Below are positions 1 to 12,100 of a DNA stretch of 64,000 nt, one piece after another. Position 1 is the stretch's first letter. Each line of letters begins with the position of its first letter. The position numbers were made by a program, and so were the translations under genes. Below the pieces are notes generated by a model that was given only the letters and a program-made list of their open reading frames with translations, was not told the origin of the DNA and did no database searches. Source of the stretch: Austropuccinia psidii (Eukaryota; Basidiomycota; Pucciniomycetes; Pucciniales; Sphaerophragmiaceae); contig JALGQZ010000007.1 in the NCBI GenBank assembly GCA_023105745.1, positions 2,649,592 through 2,713,591 on the forward strand. Direction: 5' to 3'.

Positions 1-1458
1 TAAACTTTATTTTAAAAATTATAAACAAGGTTAAAACCTATGATGAAATATTGATAAAAATCAACAGAGCTGTTGACCACTTTGTTGTGAAAGTGGTCCA
101 AACTTAAAATAAAGTACATAGTTGGATTCTACTAGTTCATTCGAGAAGAATGATGTAATTGTTATTATTAAATCAGGGTATAACCCCCTGAAATCAAGGT
201 TTGAAGTTTAAAATATTGAATTTCGACAGAAAAGATGAGTTACCAGAAAAATCATCAAAAATAGAGTTTTGATGATGTAATGAAAAGCTCTTGGCAGCAT
301 AATGGGGTTATGTCAGGCTATCAGAATTCACCCTCCGAATTGCTGTAGCGTGTAAATCTTAACAGTTATTGAGGATCAAAGTTTGAGCTTAATTTGAGCA
401 GTTATGATCACATACTGTAACCTTAATTTAAGTTTAACAGTCTTAAGAGTGATAGAATTGGTGAATACTATTAGTTTATGATTAAAACTAATGAAATCCA
501 CGAAATTTGGGGTTCTGCCAAGCCTCTGATGTCATCAAACGTAGAGTTATAGTGATAACTCTAAATAATGGTGTAATAATGATGTAATATGGTTTGATCA
601 TGATGTAATCACCCTCAAACCTTAAAATATTGATCAATTCCAGTGGATATGATCAGTACACGTCTACTAGAAGCCTGTTGGACTCTAGGAGGGAGGTATT
701 TACTATAAATAGAGCTCTTTTTATTCTATTTACCCCTCAGACGCATCAAAAACATTAAATCAATTAAATAAAAGGTAATTTCTTTATTCTTTATATATGA
801 AACTCTTATATTATTAAAGACCAAAGACCATCTTAATATTAATCACTATTTTTACATGATTAAATCAATTCTTTAATTGTTTTTGTCATAAATCTCTCTA
901 TAAACTCATTTCCACGTAAAATCAAGAATTTTAGTAATTTTCTTTATTTTTTATTGTAAATACAATTTGAAGAAGTTGTATTATATTCTTTTGGCGTAAA
1001 ATATCTCAGAATTATTATTTTAAGTGTTAAAAGTAGGTTATTTGATCTTATTATAATTATTTCTCTCTTATTATTACTCTTAATAATTCTTATTTAATAT
1101 AAATAGTATTTATATTAATATATAACTTTAATATTAGTAATATTATTGTTATTAATTGTTTTTTATTTATAAAAAAAAGTTTTTTACTCCTTTATTATTT
1201 GTTGGTAACAATAATAAAGAGCTTTATAATATATTAATTATTTTATATTAATATATTATTTATAATATTATAATTTCATATAATATTAATTATATTATTA
1301 TATTTATTTAATAATATAATATTTTTACGCCATAATAATAATATTTCTTTATTATTATTATTATTTTAATCTTATTTATTTCAATTATAAGGACATTCAG
1401 AGTACAATAAGTAATAAATTAGTAATTTTTACTTATTGTTTCATAGTCAAACCTTACA
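1..1458 (+). repeat. LTR1-family LTR, right-hand part (enters from the left edge)
   Basis: This stretch matches the LTR of element C (53718-55749) almost throughout, starting from the copy's AACAAGG...AACCTATGATG segment, and ends in the same CAAACCTTACA. Only the last 1458 bases of a roughly 2.0-kb LTR are in the window. The base after the LTR (1459) continues in the middle of a gag codon series (CFTEDYIN..., matching CSTEEYIN in element C). The LTR is therefore the right end of an LTR1 element or solo LTR inserted into the gag gene of element A, not A's own 5' LTR; A's 3' LTR is of a different family (LTR2). Very AT-rich, no coding. Confidence 0.85.
704..712 (+). promoter_or_regulatory. TATA box of LTR1
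   Basis: TATAAATAG follows GGGAGGTATTTAC and precedes AGAGCTCTTTTT. The same block is kept in the two LTRs of element C at 54989-54997 and 63662-63670. This fits the U3/R promoter of the LTR. Inference from position and conservation; no transcript evidence. Confidence 0.55.
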
Positions 1459-2378
1459 CTTGCTTTACAGAAGATTATATCAATTCCATGGAAGACATCA
1501 CAACTAGGACAAAAATTGGAAGGAATTGGTATAAACCCCCAATGGATAGCAAGACCAGTGGGAAACCAATTCCAAAACCCAAAAAACGACATGACAAAGC
1601 TCCTTTAAAATGTCATAGATGTGGAAGTACATCTAATTTGGAAAACACTTGTCCCAAAAAGTCAAGAATAAATGAGATAGAAATAGACAAATTTTAAGAC
1701 ACAAAAGAAACAAATAATGTATCTTTACATGATAGTGATTCTGAGAATTCTGAAGAACAAGAAGTACCAGATGAACTAAGTATATAAAATATTAATGTTT
1801 CCTTTGAAGTCACAGAAGTACATAGTCACTTACCACAATACAGTGATGAATGTATGTATCTCATACATGTGCAAGATGCTAAAATGCAGAGAACCAAACG
1901 TGCCAGAGGTAAAGGTTATACAGCTGGAGCCTCTTGTATCACTAATATTGTGATAAACAACAGATAAGTGAATTTAAACCTTGACTCAGGTGCTTTTTGT
2001 ACTGGTTTTGGAAAGAATTGCCTTGACAGGATTTATAACAACTGGAAAGAAAGTTTAATGCCAATTGAAGGTATAAAATTCAGCAGTGCTAGCCAAGATA
2101 TACACGCCTTGGGCATTTTTGAAGCAGAAATATTATTCCCTCATCCTGCAGGAAGTATCAGATTAAAAGTTGAATTTGTTATGAATAATTTTACTTCACA
2201 ACACTTTATACTTGTAAATGATTATCTCAATATTTATGGAATTGATATTAATAATCATAAAGACAGATATCTCACAATAGGGGAAAATAAAAGGAAAAAA
2301 TTTTCTTTTCCTGCAGAAAAAAGACAAATAACTGTCATTAGACAAGTAAAAAATGTTAATAAGGAAAAATTGGTGTAA
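1459..2378 (+). pseudogene. Element A: gag end (zinc knuckle) and protease, decayed
   Basis: This is the 3' part of gag and the aspartic protease of a Ty3/gypsy element. The frame starts directly after the LTR1 junction. A nucleocapsid-like knuckle reads CHRCGSTSNLENTC, where the expected CCHC histidine is replaced by Asn (element C keeps CHKCGGIGHLANNC). A stop follows at 1695-1697, then a degraded acidic linker, then the protease at 1968-2378 with LDSGAFCTGFG (C has LDTGAYCTCVG) and the flap-region FSSAS. Another stop is at 2376-2378. Several nonsense codons make this dead. It is closer in sequence to element B than to element C, which agrees with its LTR2-type 3' LTR. Confidence 0.85.
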
Positions 2379-3706
2379 GATCAGTTAATTGAAGCAAATA
2401 TTAGCACTGAACTAACATTAGAAATGAAGGAAGAGCTTATTGAAATTTTATTTCAATGTAGAGAGGCCTTTGCTTCTGATAATGAACCACTTGGGGCTAT
2501 CAAAGGCCATGAAGTGGAAATTATTCTTAATGTGGAAAGACCTTACCCTCCACTATTAAGGAGATCAGCTTACCCAGCTATCCCTAGGGCTAGAGAAGCA
2601 TTAGAAAGTCATATTAATGAGCTAGTGAAACTGGGAGTTCTTAGAAAGGTTGGGCACAATGAGAAAGTAGAATTCACAACACCTGTAATCATTACTTTGC
2701 ATAATGATAAATCAAGGATGGTTGGTGATTTTAGAGCATTGAATACCTACACTATTCCAGACAGGTATCCAATTTCTAGAATCCATGAGACTTTGACTCA
2801 ATTATCGAAAGCAAACTTTATCACTTCTATGGATTCTCTTAAAGGTTTCCATCGGAATGTTTTAACACCTCATGCTAGGAAATTATTGAGTATTATTTCT
2901 CATTGTGGTATTTATGAATACTTGAGGATGCCTTTTGGCAGTAAATATGCACCCTCTCATTACTAAATAATGATGAATACAATTTTCCCACATGAATTAT
3001 CTGAGGGATGTTTAATCATTTATATTGATGACATTATTATTTGTTCAAAAACCTGGCAATTGCATTTGGAGAGACTTTCATTAGTACTTAGAAAAAATCT
3101 TCAAGTGAACATGAAAATATCTCTTAAAAAACGTAATTTTGGGTTTCATGAGCTGAAATCTCTAGGAAATGTAGTATCAGAACTGAGCCTTGGTGTTGAT
3201 AAAAACCAGGTTGCTGCAATTTCACCAAAACAAATCCCCCAGAACAAAAAAGAAATGATGTCTTTCTTAGGTTTTGCCAGTGATTACAGACAAAACCTTA
3301 AATATTTTGCAATCCATACCAAATCATTTTTCAGAATTTTTAATCAACAAACTGTCTTTGAGATGACACAGGAAAGAATTCAAGCATATGAAAAAATCAA
3401 GTACGCCTTGACTAATGCACCATTATTATTGATGCCAGATTGAAAAGTTCCTCTCAAGCTGTATATTGATGCATGTGGTGAAGGCCTAGAGGCAGCTCTT
3501 CATCAAGCTAAAATTGTCAATGAAAAGCATTATGAGGGTCCAATTTGTTTTCTCTCAAGACAGATCAAACCTACTGAGGCCAGATATGGAGCTAGCAAAG
3601 TTGAGTGCCTTTGGCTTGTTTGGGCTCTGGAAAACTTCATTATTATCGTTATGGTAGTGTGTTTGAAGAAAGTACTGATTGTAATTCAGGAAAATAACTT
3701 CTCAAC
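2379..3706 (+). pseudogene. Element A: reverse transcriptase and RNase H, decayed
   Basis: The reverse transcriptase of a Ty3/gypsy pol. Visible blocks are the fingers (NVERPYPPLLRR), motif A region with FITSMDSLKGFH, LRMPFG, and the catalytic YIDD at about 3019-3042 ([10 protein letters not shown]). A stop at 2964-2966 follows PSHY, where intact copies read PSHYQRMMN. After 3443 the RNase H part is broken by a stop where intact copies have DWKLPF, and it continues with LYIDACGEG and RYGAS in shifting frames. The missense and nonsense load is higher than in B or C, so A is the oldest recognisable pol in the window. Confidence 0.85.
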
Positions 3707-5465
3707 ATGAAGAATTCTAACAGACACATGTTAAGATGGCAGATTGCTATTCAGGAGCATAGAGGCAATATGACCATAGTACATAAAGCTGGAAATATTC
3801 ACAATAATTCTGATAGCTTTCATAGATGGGTGTTACCCAATACACCTGACAATCATTTCTATTTTCTTACAAGTGCAGAACCTCAAATCCCAATTGAAAG
3901 AATTAACATCACAGATGTCGGGACAGAATTATTTGAAGAAGTTAGAGAAAGTTATAAGCAAGATAAGAATTGTCATATTCTTACTGCTCTAGTTGACAAA
4001 GATTGCAAAGATGCATCCTGGGTTAATTCTCTATATGATATTTGGAAAAAATCTTATGACAATGGAAGATTCCATTTGTATGATGGGATCTTATATCATA
4101 GGTCAAAACACACATGTGTCATGGTATTATGTATTAGAATGTTGATCAACACTATACTACTGGAATGCCATAATAAAATTTATTCTGCAAATATGTCTAA
4201 AGACAGAAAAATGGAAATAATTAACACATGTTCTTGGTGCCAATCTTGGACAAAGGATGTCATTGAGTACTGTCATAGTTGTGATAGATTCCAGAAATCC
4301 AATAAAGCTATTGGTAAAAGATTTGGATTAATGATTCATATCCAAGAACCAAGTACTCCATGGGAAGTGGTTCATATGGATTGGCTAACTGCTTTACCAC
4401 CTGGGGGTGATAAAGTTTACTATGCATGTTTTGTAATTGTTGACAGATATAGCAAAACCCCAATCTTTTTACAATGTCATAAAGATGACACAGCTATGGA
4501 TAAAGCTCTTCTGATTTGGAACGGAGTCATATCCCATACTGGTATCTTTAAAAATATCATTAGTGATAGAGACCCAGAATTTACATCAGCCTTATGGACT
4601 AATCTACTTAAGCCTTTGGGTTAAAAACTATCATTCTCAACAGCATACCATCCACAAACAGATGGGCTAGCAGCATGAAGGATTCAAACAATTGAGGACA
4701 TGATCAGAAAAATTTGTGCTTATGTCCTGGAGTTTAATATTTCTGATGTCTTTACCCATGATTGGTGTACTCTTATACCAGCATTGGAACTATCCCATAA
4801 GATTTCTATCCATACTTCAACAGGAAAGACTCCTGCAATGTTGGAAAAAGGATGGAACCCTAGACTTCCAGTCGATACTTTGAAGAGAGACTTAGTTGAA
4901 ATTAATCCAACTTCTTCAAGATTTAAGTTATTGCTTGATAAAGCAAGGAATCATGCAAAACAAAGCATGAATGATGCCTTTGAATATGCCAAAAAGAAAT
5001 GGGATAAAAGTAATAAAAACCCAGAATTTAAAGTAGGGGAATTAATACTAGTTTCAACCTTGAACTTTCATGATATTAAAGGTCCCAAGAAATTGAAAGA
5101 TTCCTTTGCAGGACCATTTATTATTAAAGCTCTTCATGGGACAAATGCAGTACAGGTAGAACTTTCAGGATAATTGGAAAACAAACATCCAACTATTCCT
5201 GTTAGTCTAGTAAAGCATTAAACTTCAAGTGATAAGGAATGAGACACCCTTAGAAGTACCCCCACTTGATTAAAGTGAAGAAGAAAAAGTACTGAAAGCC
5301 TTGAAAGAAAGAAGATTTAGGGGAAAAGATGAAAGAGAATACTCAGTCAGATACAAAAATCCACAACATGAAGATGAATGGATTGTAGAAGAAAAAATAC
5401 CTTACTCCAAAAGTTTCTCAAACAATTGAGACATGAGAGAAGACCAATTCCTCAACAAAAAATCT
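3707..5465 (+). pseudogene. Element A: integrase and chromodomain, decayed
   Basis: The integrase of a chromovirus-type Ty3/gypsy element. The order is an RNase H tail, a zinc-binding HHCC region ([12 protein letters not shown], with the second His lost, then CHSCDRFQ), the DDE core ([24 protein letters not shown]), a stop at 4622-4624 (where B reads LGTKLSF), the E region (HPQTDGLAA), and from 4700 the C-terminal GPF/Y module ([19 protein letters not shown]). A stop at 5171-5173 precedes a frame-shifting chromodomain ([13 protein letters not shown]). The 3' untranslated stretch runs to the purine-rich GGTGCTAGGGAA next to the LTR. Confidence 0.85.
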
Positions 5466-5592
5466 GAATTGTGTGCTTTATATACTTAAAAGTATTAGTA
5501 GAGAGCTTGGACGGTGGATTATATCCCCCAATTAACTTAGGGGTATACTAATAAAAGAGAATTGTGGTACAATTTCTTTCGGTGCTAGGGAA

Positions 5593-7777
5593 TGTGAGCC
5601 TTTGAAGTATATATTACATACCCATAAGGCCACAAATAACTTTATATACAGCTGACTTAGTCTTGAACAGACTTTTCAGTTGCAATTGAAATGAAAAATA
5701 ACAAAAAAGAAGTATAAAGTTTTTTTGGATAAACAAAGTTATAATTATGATTTCATTTTTGGATTCTACACCAAAAATAACCTAGGGTACACCCATAGGG
5801 TGTTACACCCAAAAATACTTATTTCTTATGTTATTGGAAGATTTAAGAAACTCACAGTACTAATGTACCTTTTTTAACATTTTTTTTAAAATTGTTAAAT
5901 TTAAGCTTGAATAAGCTTAAATTTATAGTTTCACAAGGTTTATGCAAACTTACCAAAATTTTTTTAAAATTGAGGTGTTGTGTATATTTACTGAATTCGC
6001 TAAGGATTTGCTATACAAGATGTAAATCCGGCGTGAGCTCAATTTAAATGTGTTTAAGGCCATAGTATGGCTTTACATAATAAAAGGGCAAAATCCACAC
6101 AAAAGGGTGGGACAAAGGAAAAAGACCAAACAGAGCTGGGGTAACCAGCTTTTTGGATCTGAAAGGATTCAATTAAGGCTTTCCACCTTTATTGGAGGAT
6201 TCTCAACCTTATTTAAACTTTAATATTAGACTTTGATCAAACATTAAAGTTTAAACTGGTTTTATCCCAATTTGGACAGGAATTTTAAGCTGCCAAAGTG
6301 TAAATCCCAATATGGGAGCTTGAAATTAAAGTTTTGAGAGCTTTCAAAGCTTCATTAAGCTTAAAAAGCTTAACTAAGCTTAAAACTTTAAATTCAAAAG
6401 TATAAAAACCTTATCAAAAGTAAAGGTTTAGTGTGTATTGCTATTGTATGTGTAAAAATAGCAATAACTTCAAGAATTCATTCAAAATCCAAATCTTAAT
6501 GGATTTTCTTTAATATTTCACACAGCTTACAATAAAATGTTATCTGTGTATAAATTGAATTTTAAGTATTTCTTATAAGAAGGATTTATTGCTTATTAGG
6601 CTGGAAAATTACCCTTTTAATCTTACTTAGGGAAAATTAAGATTTCTTTAAAAGTTAATTAAAAACTGAGTTTAAGAGAATTTTACTTGCAAATTTATTT
6701 TGAAGTTGTTCATGTGATGAACCTTAATATAAATAAACTTATTTTATATTAAAACTTGAAATAATTAACTTAAATGAGGATGAAAGTTACTTGGAGTTAA
6801 GAATAACACCAGTAACTTTTAATTGGAATTAAATATCAGTTACCTTAAGTTATGAACCTTATTTTCAAGAATGGGTTGCAGTTTTGACCTGAGTACGCCC
6901 TCTTCATGCATTCTGAATCATGAGAGCTGCTATGCAGACATAAAAAGAGTCTATTCATCACTATTTTTGTCCAAAATTCAATCCAATCCAATTATATTAG
7001 ACTTTTAAACAGGTAAAGCCTTATTATATATAAAATCTTAATATCAAAGTATTTCTTAAGTATTTTATTCTTGATAAATCTTAAATTAAAGAATTGAAAT
7101 TTTAGAAATTAGATTATTGTTGTAATCACCAATAATATATTTTATTTTATAAACTTATTGTCTTAAAATATCTTCTAAAATCCACAAAATTCCTCTTAAA
7201 AACTCTTTAAATCATATTTTTATTTTAAAAAGCTGTGTTATGTCTTTAAAATATTAATTTTTGGCATGTTTTTCACTTATAATAAATATTTAATATAATA
7301 ACTGTTTTATTTGAATTATTGTATTAATTATATATTATAAATAAGTTTTTCTCTAAAATTCAATATATTTCTTTATCTATTGTTACTTTTTTTATATGGT
7401 TTTTTTTATAATAATTATATCTGCACAGTGTGTGTTATAATTTCTTTTTATAAATAATATTTATATTATTTATAAGTGGCTCAATATTTCTATCTTCCAT
7501 GTGTAATTGTCTCATTAAGAGCTTTACACTTCTTATTGTTATAACTTTCAGTGACTATGAAAATAATAGAATACTGATTATTTATTATAATTATTAATAT
7601 TTTTTTATTATTATATTATATCATAATAATTGAATTTATTTTTTAATATAACTATTTTAATAATTATATTTAATTTGTGGCTATAATATTTTTTTATATT
7701 ATATTTTTCTACTGAGGACAGTCATAGTACTCTTGATATTGTTACTATTATCAAGAGTTTCATAGACAAACCTTACA
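5593..7777 (+). repeat. Element A 3' LTR (LTR2 family)
   Basis: It begins TGTGAGCCTTTGAAG and ends CAAACCTTACA, 2185 bp. The same family, inverted, forms the LTRs of element B (44793-46987 and 51031-53226) and the solo copy at 13698-38500. Shared landmarks include GGCCATAGTATGGCT, the block around AAAGACCAAACAGAGCTGGG, and the ACATAAAAAGAGTCTATTC promoter-like block near 6938. AT-rich, no credible coding. The bases after 7777 are the decayed transposon copy, so element A inserted into it. Confidence 0.9.
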
Positions 7778-7789
7778 ATACAACCAATA

Positions 7790-9042
7790 GAATCCATGAA
7801 CCTGAGCCCAAAGTTTCAAGTTCAGCAAATGATGAAGGAATTTCTTTATTTTGCATTGAAGAGTTTGGAAAAATTTGAATTATCATTCTAATATTAATCA
7901 AGAATCATGAAAAAGAGGGCTTTTTGATATGAATAGTATTTAGAAAAATTGATGGGAGAATTTATCAAAAATGATACTAATAAGTTCCTGCCTGTTGGTA
8001 TGCAGGTGATCAGTAACCAAGAGCTCAAAATGTCAGCCTGGCTTGAGGAGCTTGAGAATGCAGATGGGTATTATATTTGTGAATGATAAATGATTATTTG
8101 GTTGTTGCCTCATGTAATATATGATGCAATATATATGATTTAATTTTTTAAGGCAAGAGAAACTGAAGGATTTGGAATTAGCAAAATTTGGAATCTCAAA
8201 TTAACTGAGGAATCAGCTAAACATATGGATAATCTCTCAAAATATGAAAAATCCTTCAAAATGGTTCAGAGCCTTCTTCACCCCTCCACTCCAATTACAA
8301 ATTTTTGGGCCAATGTTAAGTTTGAATTGATTTCTTTAGTCTTATATGATGTCATTGAGCCCAAACCATATGTGGCATCAATAAAACATCCCACCAATCC
8401 TCTGGGACTAAAATGGGGATCAGTTGAATAACTTTCCTTGTGCTTGGGTAAATTTAAGGAAAATGCAAAACAACCTAAAATTGAATGTGGTGGGGATGAC
8501 AATGAGCTTTCAAAAAAGCCTCAAAAAAGCATTTAGGAACCAATGGATACAGGTATCCACGTGATGAGTGGGTACAACAGGGTACATGCAAATACCAAGG
8601 ATGAAGTGTACAGCATGAAAGGCAAACTAATGAGTTTGAAGAAAAATGAGGTGATCAAAGATCTTTTTTCATGTAACAAGAATTTAGGAATAAATTGAAT
8701 TTTCCATATTCTGTGTGGCAGGGATTTGTTGTTGGATGGTATGCTCAGATGACTGGAGCAGAAGCTCAGTGAAAGGTACTTTATCACTAATTGAAATTTC
8801 CAAAATACCTTCAGTGGGTGAAAAGCTAGCGGAGCCTATGTGGCTACATACTAATAAATATATATTTAATTTACTCAATGATACTGTCTTCTCATAGCAG
8901 TATTTGAAACTCACTTTCCCTCTTATATTTGAGTTTTCACAATGATTGGTATCAGAATTTGGTGAAGCCTGTGTAGAGAAGCAGGGTTTTGGTCCAAATG
9001 AATAGGTCAGATCAGCTTAAAACTGAGATTAATCCATTTTAA
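7790..9042 (+). pseudogene. Relic of the unrecognised ~677-aa transposon cargo gene
   Basis: The translation, across many stops and shifts, follows the gene at 34365-36605. Matching pieces are EPKVSSSAN, LNYHSNINQES, FLPVGMQVISNQELKMSAWLEELE (in two frames), the intron position after ELEN, the well kept 8225-8431 stretch (KMVQSLLHP, FWANVKFE, YDVIEPKPYVA, NPLGLKWGSVE), then CSDDWSRSSVKG, EPMWLHTNKYIFNLLND and FSQ-LVSEFGEA. The relic preserves the intron positions and the order, so it decayed in place and is not a processed copy. Function unknown. Confidence 0.8.
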
Positions 9043-9159
9043 ATAACCTGAATATTACATATCTTAATTTATTTTCAGAAAGAAAATTAATAATACAATA
9101 CTTGTTGCTACCTATCCCACTCCTTCTACCTTTGTATGAATGTCAAGGATAAAACATCT

Positions 9160-9183
9160 TGTATGCTCACATGCCTCCATACA
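9160..9183. repeat. Decayed copy of the transposon palindrome
   Basis: TGTATG...CATGCC...CATACA lies about 118 bases downstream of the gene relic. In the intact transposon the palindrome at 34223-34246 lies at the same place, about 119 bases downstream of the same gene. The differences are CpG-type transitions. Its position is therefore ancestral to the family. Confidence 0.6.
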
Positions 9184-9678
9184 CCATACAAAATCTGCCA
9201 ATGTGTCACAAGGTAAGTGTGGCAGTTGTTTTATATCACACACAGTGTCATTGCAGGAAGCTGATTTTTTTATTTATAGAATTTCCCTGGCCAGCGTTGG
9301 CCCATAATGTGGAGAATTGCACTACTTCTTCCAAATAAAATCCTTGGAAATGTGTAGGAGACGCAGGATGACTGATTCACAGTGGGGGAACTACTTGCAA
9401 TATGGCAAAAAATTTGATTTTAATATCATTTTAGGGGACCGGAAACATCTCAAATTGCATAATTGAGTATCCATTTTAGTGTATTTTGATCAATAACTCA
9501 AGATCTCCAATTCACAACAGTCCAAAGAAATGGTTTATTTTGAGAAGAATAAAAAAACCATCACTGACAAAGAATTAATTTGGGTTAAAAACCTAGTCCA
9601 TGAAAAAATTAACTATTCCTTGGGTTGCATTTCATTTTCCAGCGCAAGCATTCAATACACAAAGAAAAGGAGCATAAG

Positions 9679-11490
9679 TATGAGCCTTAGAGGCATTTTC
9701 ATATACCCAAAAAGACCAAAAATAGTAGAATTAAGTTAAAATTAAAAATAATAAACTGTGTCTTAGCTATAAAAACAAAATTGAAATGTAAATATAAAGA
9801 TTGAACACAAAAATAGAATGCATAATCATAATTAAATCTCAAAATTATAATAAAACTTAAAAATGCAAACATATATATTTTTACATGAAAAAATTAAGTA
9901 AGAATGAATTTTCATCAAAAATATTAAGATTAAAATATTTTTTGGCAAAATGTTTATAAAAATCATTGTAATTTTTTTCAATAAATAAGATTATGAAAAT
10001 TATTTTACCATTGGATTACTCGTAAAAAATAAGATGGGGTTGCCTCTGTGTGAAAATTCTGTAACCCAACTCTAAATAAGCTTAAATTAAGTTTTTAGTA
10101 TTTTCTGTATAAAAATGTGAAAATAATCAAAAAAATAATTTAGTTAACATCAAATGGGGTGTTGACCATCAACTTTTGTATTAGATTGGAGGTGTGGTTT
10201 GTATTTCAGAAGCTATGAGGGATTGAAGTATTTTCAATTGAAATGTCAAAATGTGTACATGTAAGTGAATTTGAACTTACATATATGCAATCAATAATCA
10301 GCGTTTTTTACTGTAAAATTTCAATTGAATTTCTTATTGAAAACTTTAGTATAATAAATGATGAGGAGCTCAAGGAAAAATAAATTGGAGATATTGATTT
10401 CTTTTGGGGCCAAAGGAATCTTGGTTCCAAGGGTGCCAGACTCCTTAAAATTCCTTTTTTAAAGGTGTGAGATGTCAAAATTCACCCAAAAATTCATTAC
10501 TTTTGGCCTGGAATCGAGTCACAGGGTTTGTGACTCAATTGATGATGAGGCTTTGCTACCAACCAGGGCAGCTTTAACTTTTGCCAAGAGGGTAAAGCTA
10601 CCCTTAAGTTAAACAAATATTAGTAAAAAGTGTTCTAAATGGCTTTAAGGTATTTTTATACACATTGTGACATCCATAGAAGGCTTTAAACAAAGTTTGA
10701 TCATTGAAATGGCTGATTTAAGGGGCTAAAATTGCTAAAACAAGCGCTGTTTTGGTCCAAATCAGGGTTCAATGATTCCATAAATGGCTTTTCTGCTTTA
10801 AGTATTCTTCCAAGGAATTATTAAAGAAAATTTTACTTTTTGGGTGCAAAAATTGGTGGCTATAAAGGAAAATCTTCTTTGCCCCACTTTTCTCTTCATG
10901 TCATAAGCATTTCCTTTTATAATTATTTTAAACATTGTTAAACAAATTGATAAAAGATTAAAACCACCATTTGTAAATCATTCTCAATGTTTTAGCCATG
11001 AAAAAATAAGTTTAAGCATTTTTTTTAGCTCTTATCCTCTTTTTTTAATCTTTTTTACCCTTGAACCACCCCAAAGTGAGTTAAAGAATCCTTCATCACA
11101 GTTAACTTAGCCACTTTGTTTCCAAATTCACTCTAGTCATTTTTTGGTGTGTTTTCTCTTTAAATATCTTTTTAAAGACTTTGTTCTCAAATTAGTTTCC
11201 CAAAGTCTTTTTTTCAAGTAATTCCAATTGAAGTTGCTCTTGAAGAAATTTCTTTTGTAGCAATAATAGGTCTTGTAGAGTATTTTTGGATAAATTCTAA
11301 TTTTTTTGGTAAAACAATAAGTCTTAATAATATGATTGTTTTATGCAAAAAATGTTCAAGACAATAAACTCGGTGTGTCTTCTTTTAAAAAGAGTTAAAA
11401 GTAACATTTGTTCATAAAATGTACCTTATACAAATTGAGGACAGGAAAAGTACTTGATTTTTAATCAAAGTTTTATAATCACACCTTACA
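9679..11490 (+). repeat. LTR4-family LTR, plus orientation
   Basis: It begins TATGAGCCTTAGAGGCA (a decayed TGTGAGCC...) and ends CACACCTTACA, 1812 bp. It is followed at 11491 by TTGGGGGCCTAGC, the same primer-binding-like motif that follows the LTRs of elements B and C. A second, inverted copy lies at about 12101-13697. The reading frame at 9530-9739 crosses the start of this LTR and is not a gene. Confidence 0.7.
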
Positions 11491-12100
11491 TTGGGGGCCT
11501 AGCTATTATATATTGTCTGTGAAATTATTTCTTAACTTTTTTTTTGAATTTTTTCCCTTATATTGAAAAGCTTAAAAATACAAAAAAATACTTACAATCT
11601 CCAAAATAAAAAAAATATTTTTTTTGCATATTTTAATTAAGGCTTGATTTTTCATTTTTCTTTTGGGAAATGGTTTTTTTGGTTAAATAATTGTTTCATA
11701 TATCAACTTTAGTGTCTGAGAATGTGGTGAGACAAGAAAAGATTCAAACAGCTTCAACAGTAACCAGAATTATTGCAGCCAGTACTGTTAATTCTGACAA
11801 TAATAGTACAGTTATTATAACTCAGAATAATTAACAAAAACCAATTTCTTCTAAATAAACTTATTTTCATATTAAAAAACTCTCCAAAAAGCAAATAGCT
11901 TGGAACATAGGAAGTTTCTGAGGTAATATTACTATTTTTAAGCTTTTTTACATAGAAATATGCCTTCAACCAGATCAGGAGCCAGCTATGACCCTCAAAA
12001 ACTCCCAAAAAGTCTATAGACATGATTATGGAAGAGGGAAATCAGTCACATAAGAACAACAGTCAGTGTATCAATCCCAAACTGAAAACCTATGCCACTA
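11491..12100 (+). mobile_element. Leader and start of gag of the LTR4 element, truncated
   Basis: After the primer-binding-like TTGGGGGCC, an AT-rich leader leads to ACTTTAG|TGTCTGAGAATG. This matches the splice-acceptor-like TTTTTTAG|TGTTTGAGGAT of element C (near 56247) and TCTCTAG|TGTCTTCC of element B. A short Ser/Thr-rich coding stretch (ASTVTRIIAASTVNSD) follows and then decays. The stretch then joins an inverted LTR4 near 12101 without a pol region. The minus-strand frame at 11754-12023 has no similarity that I can see. Confidence 0.45.

Larger units (their letters stand above)
7778..9670 (+). mobile_element. Decayed fragment of a second copy of the 20.8-kb transposon
   Basis: This matches, in inverse orientation, the segment of the big transposon from inside the gene at 34365-36605 through its downstream spacer. 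It keeps the gene relic, then the conserved palindrome at 9160-9183, and then a spacer block (CATTGC-GGAAG ... CCAGC-TTGGCCCATAATG) matching 34105-34160. Many differences are C-to-T or G-to-A, often at former CpG sites. The left end is cut by element A; the right end is cut by the LTR4 copy that starts near 9679. Boundaries beyond about 9330 are not clear. Confidence 0.7.

Noticed and set aside
11754..12023. 89-codon minus-strand frame
   Set aside because: Antisense to the LTR4 leader/gag remnant, AT-rich, no motif.
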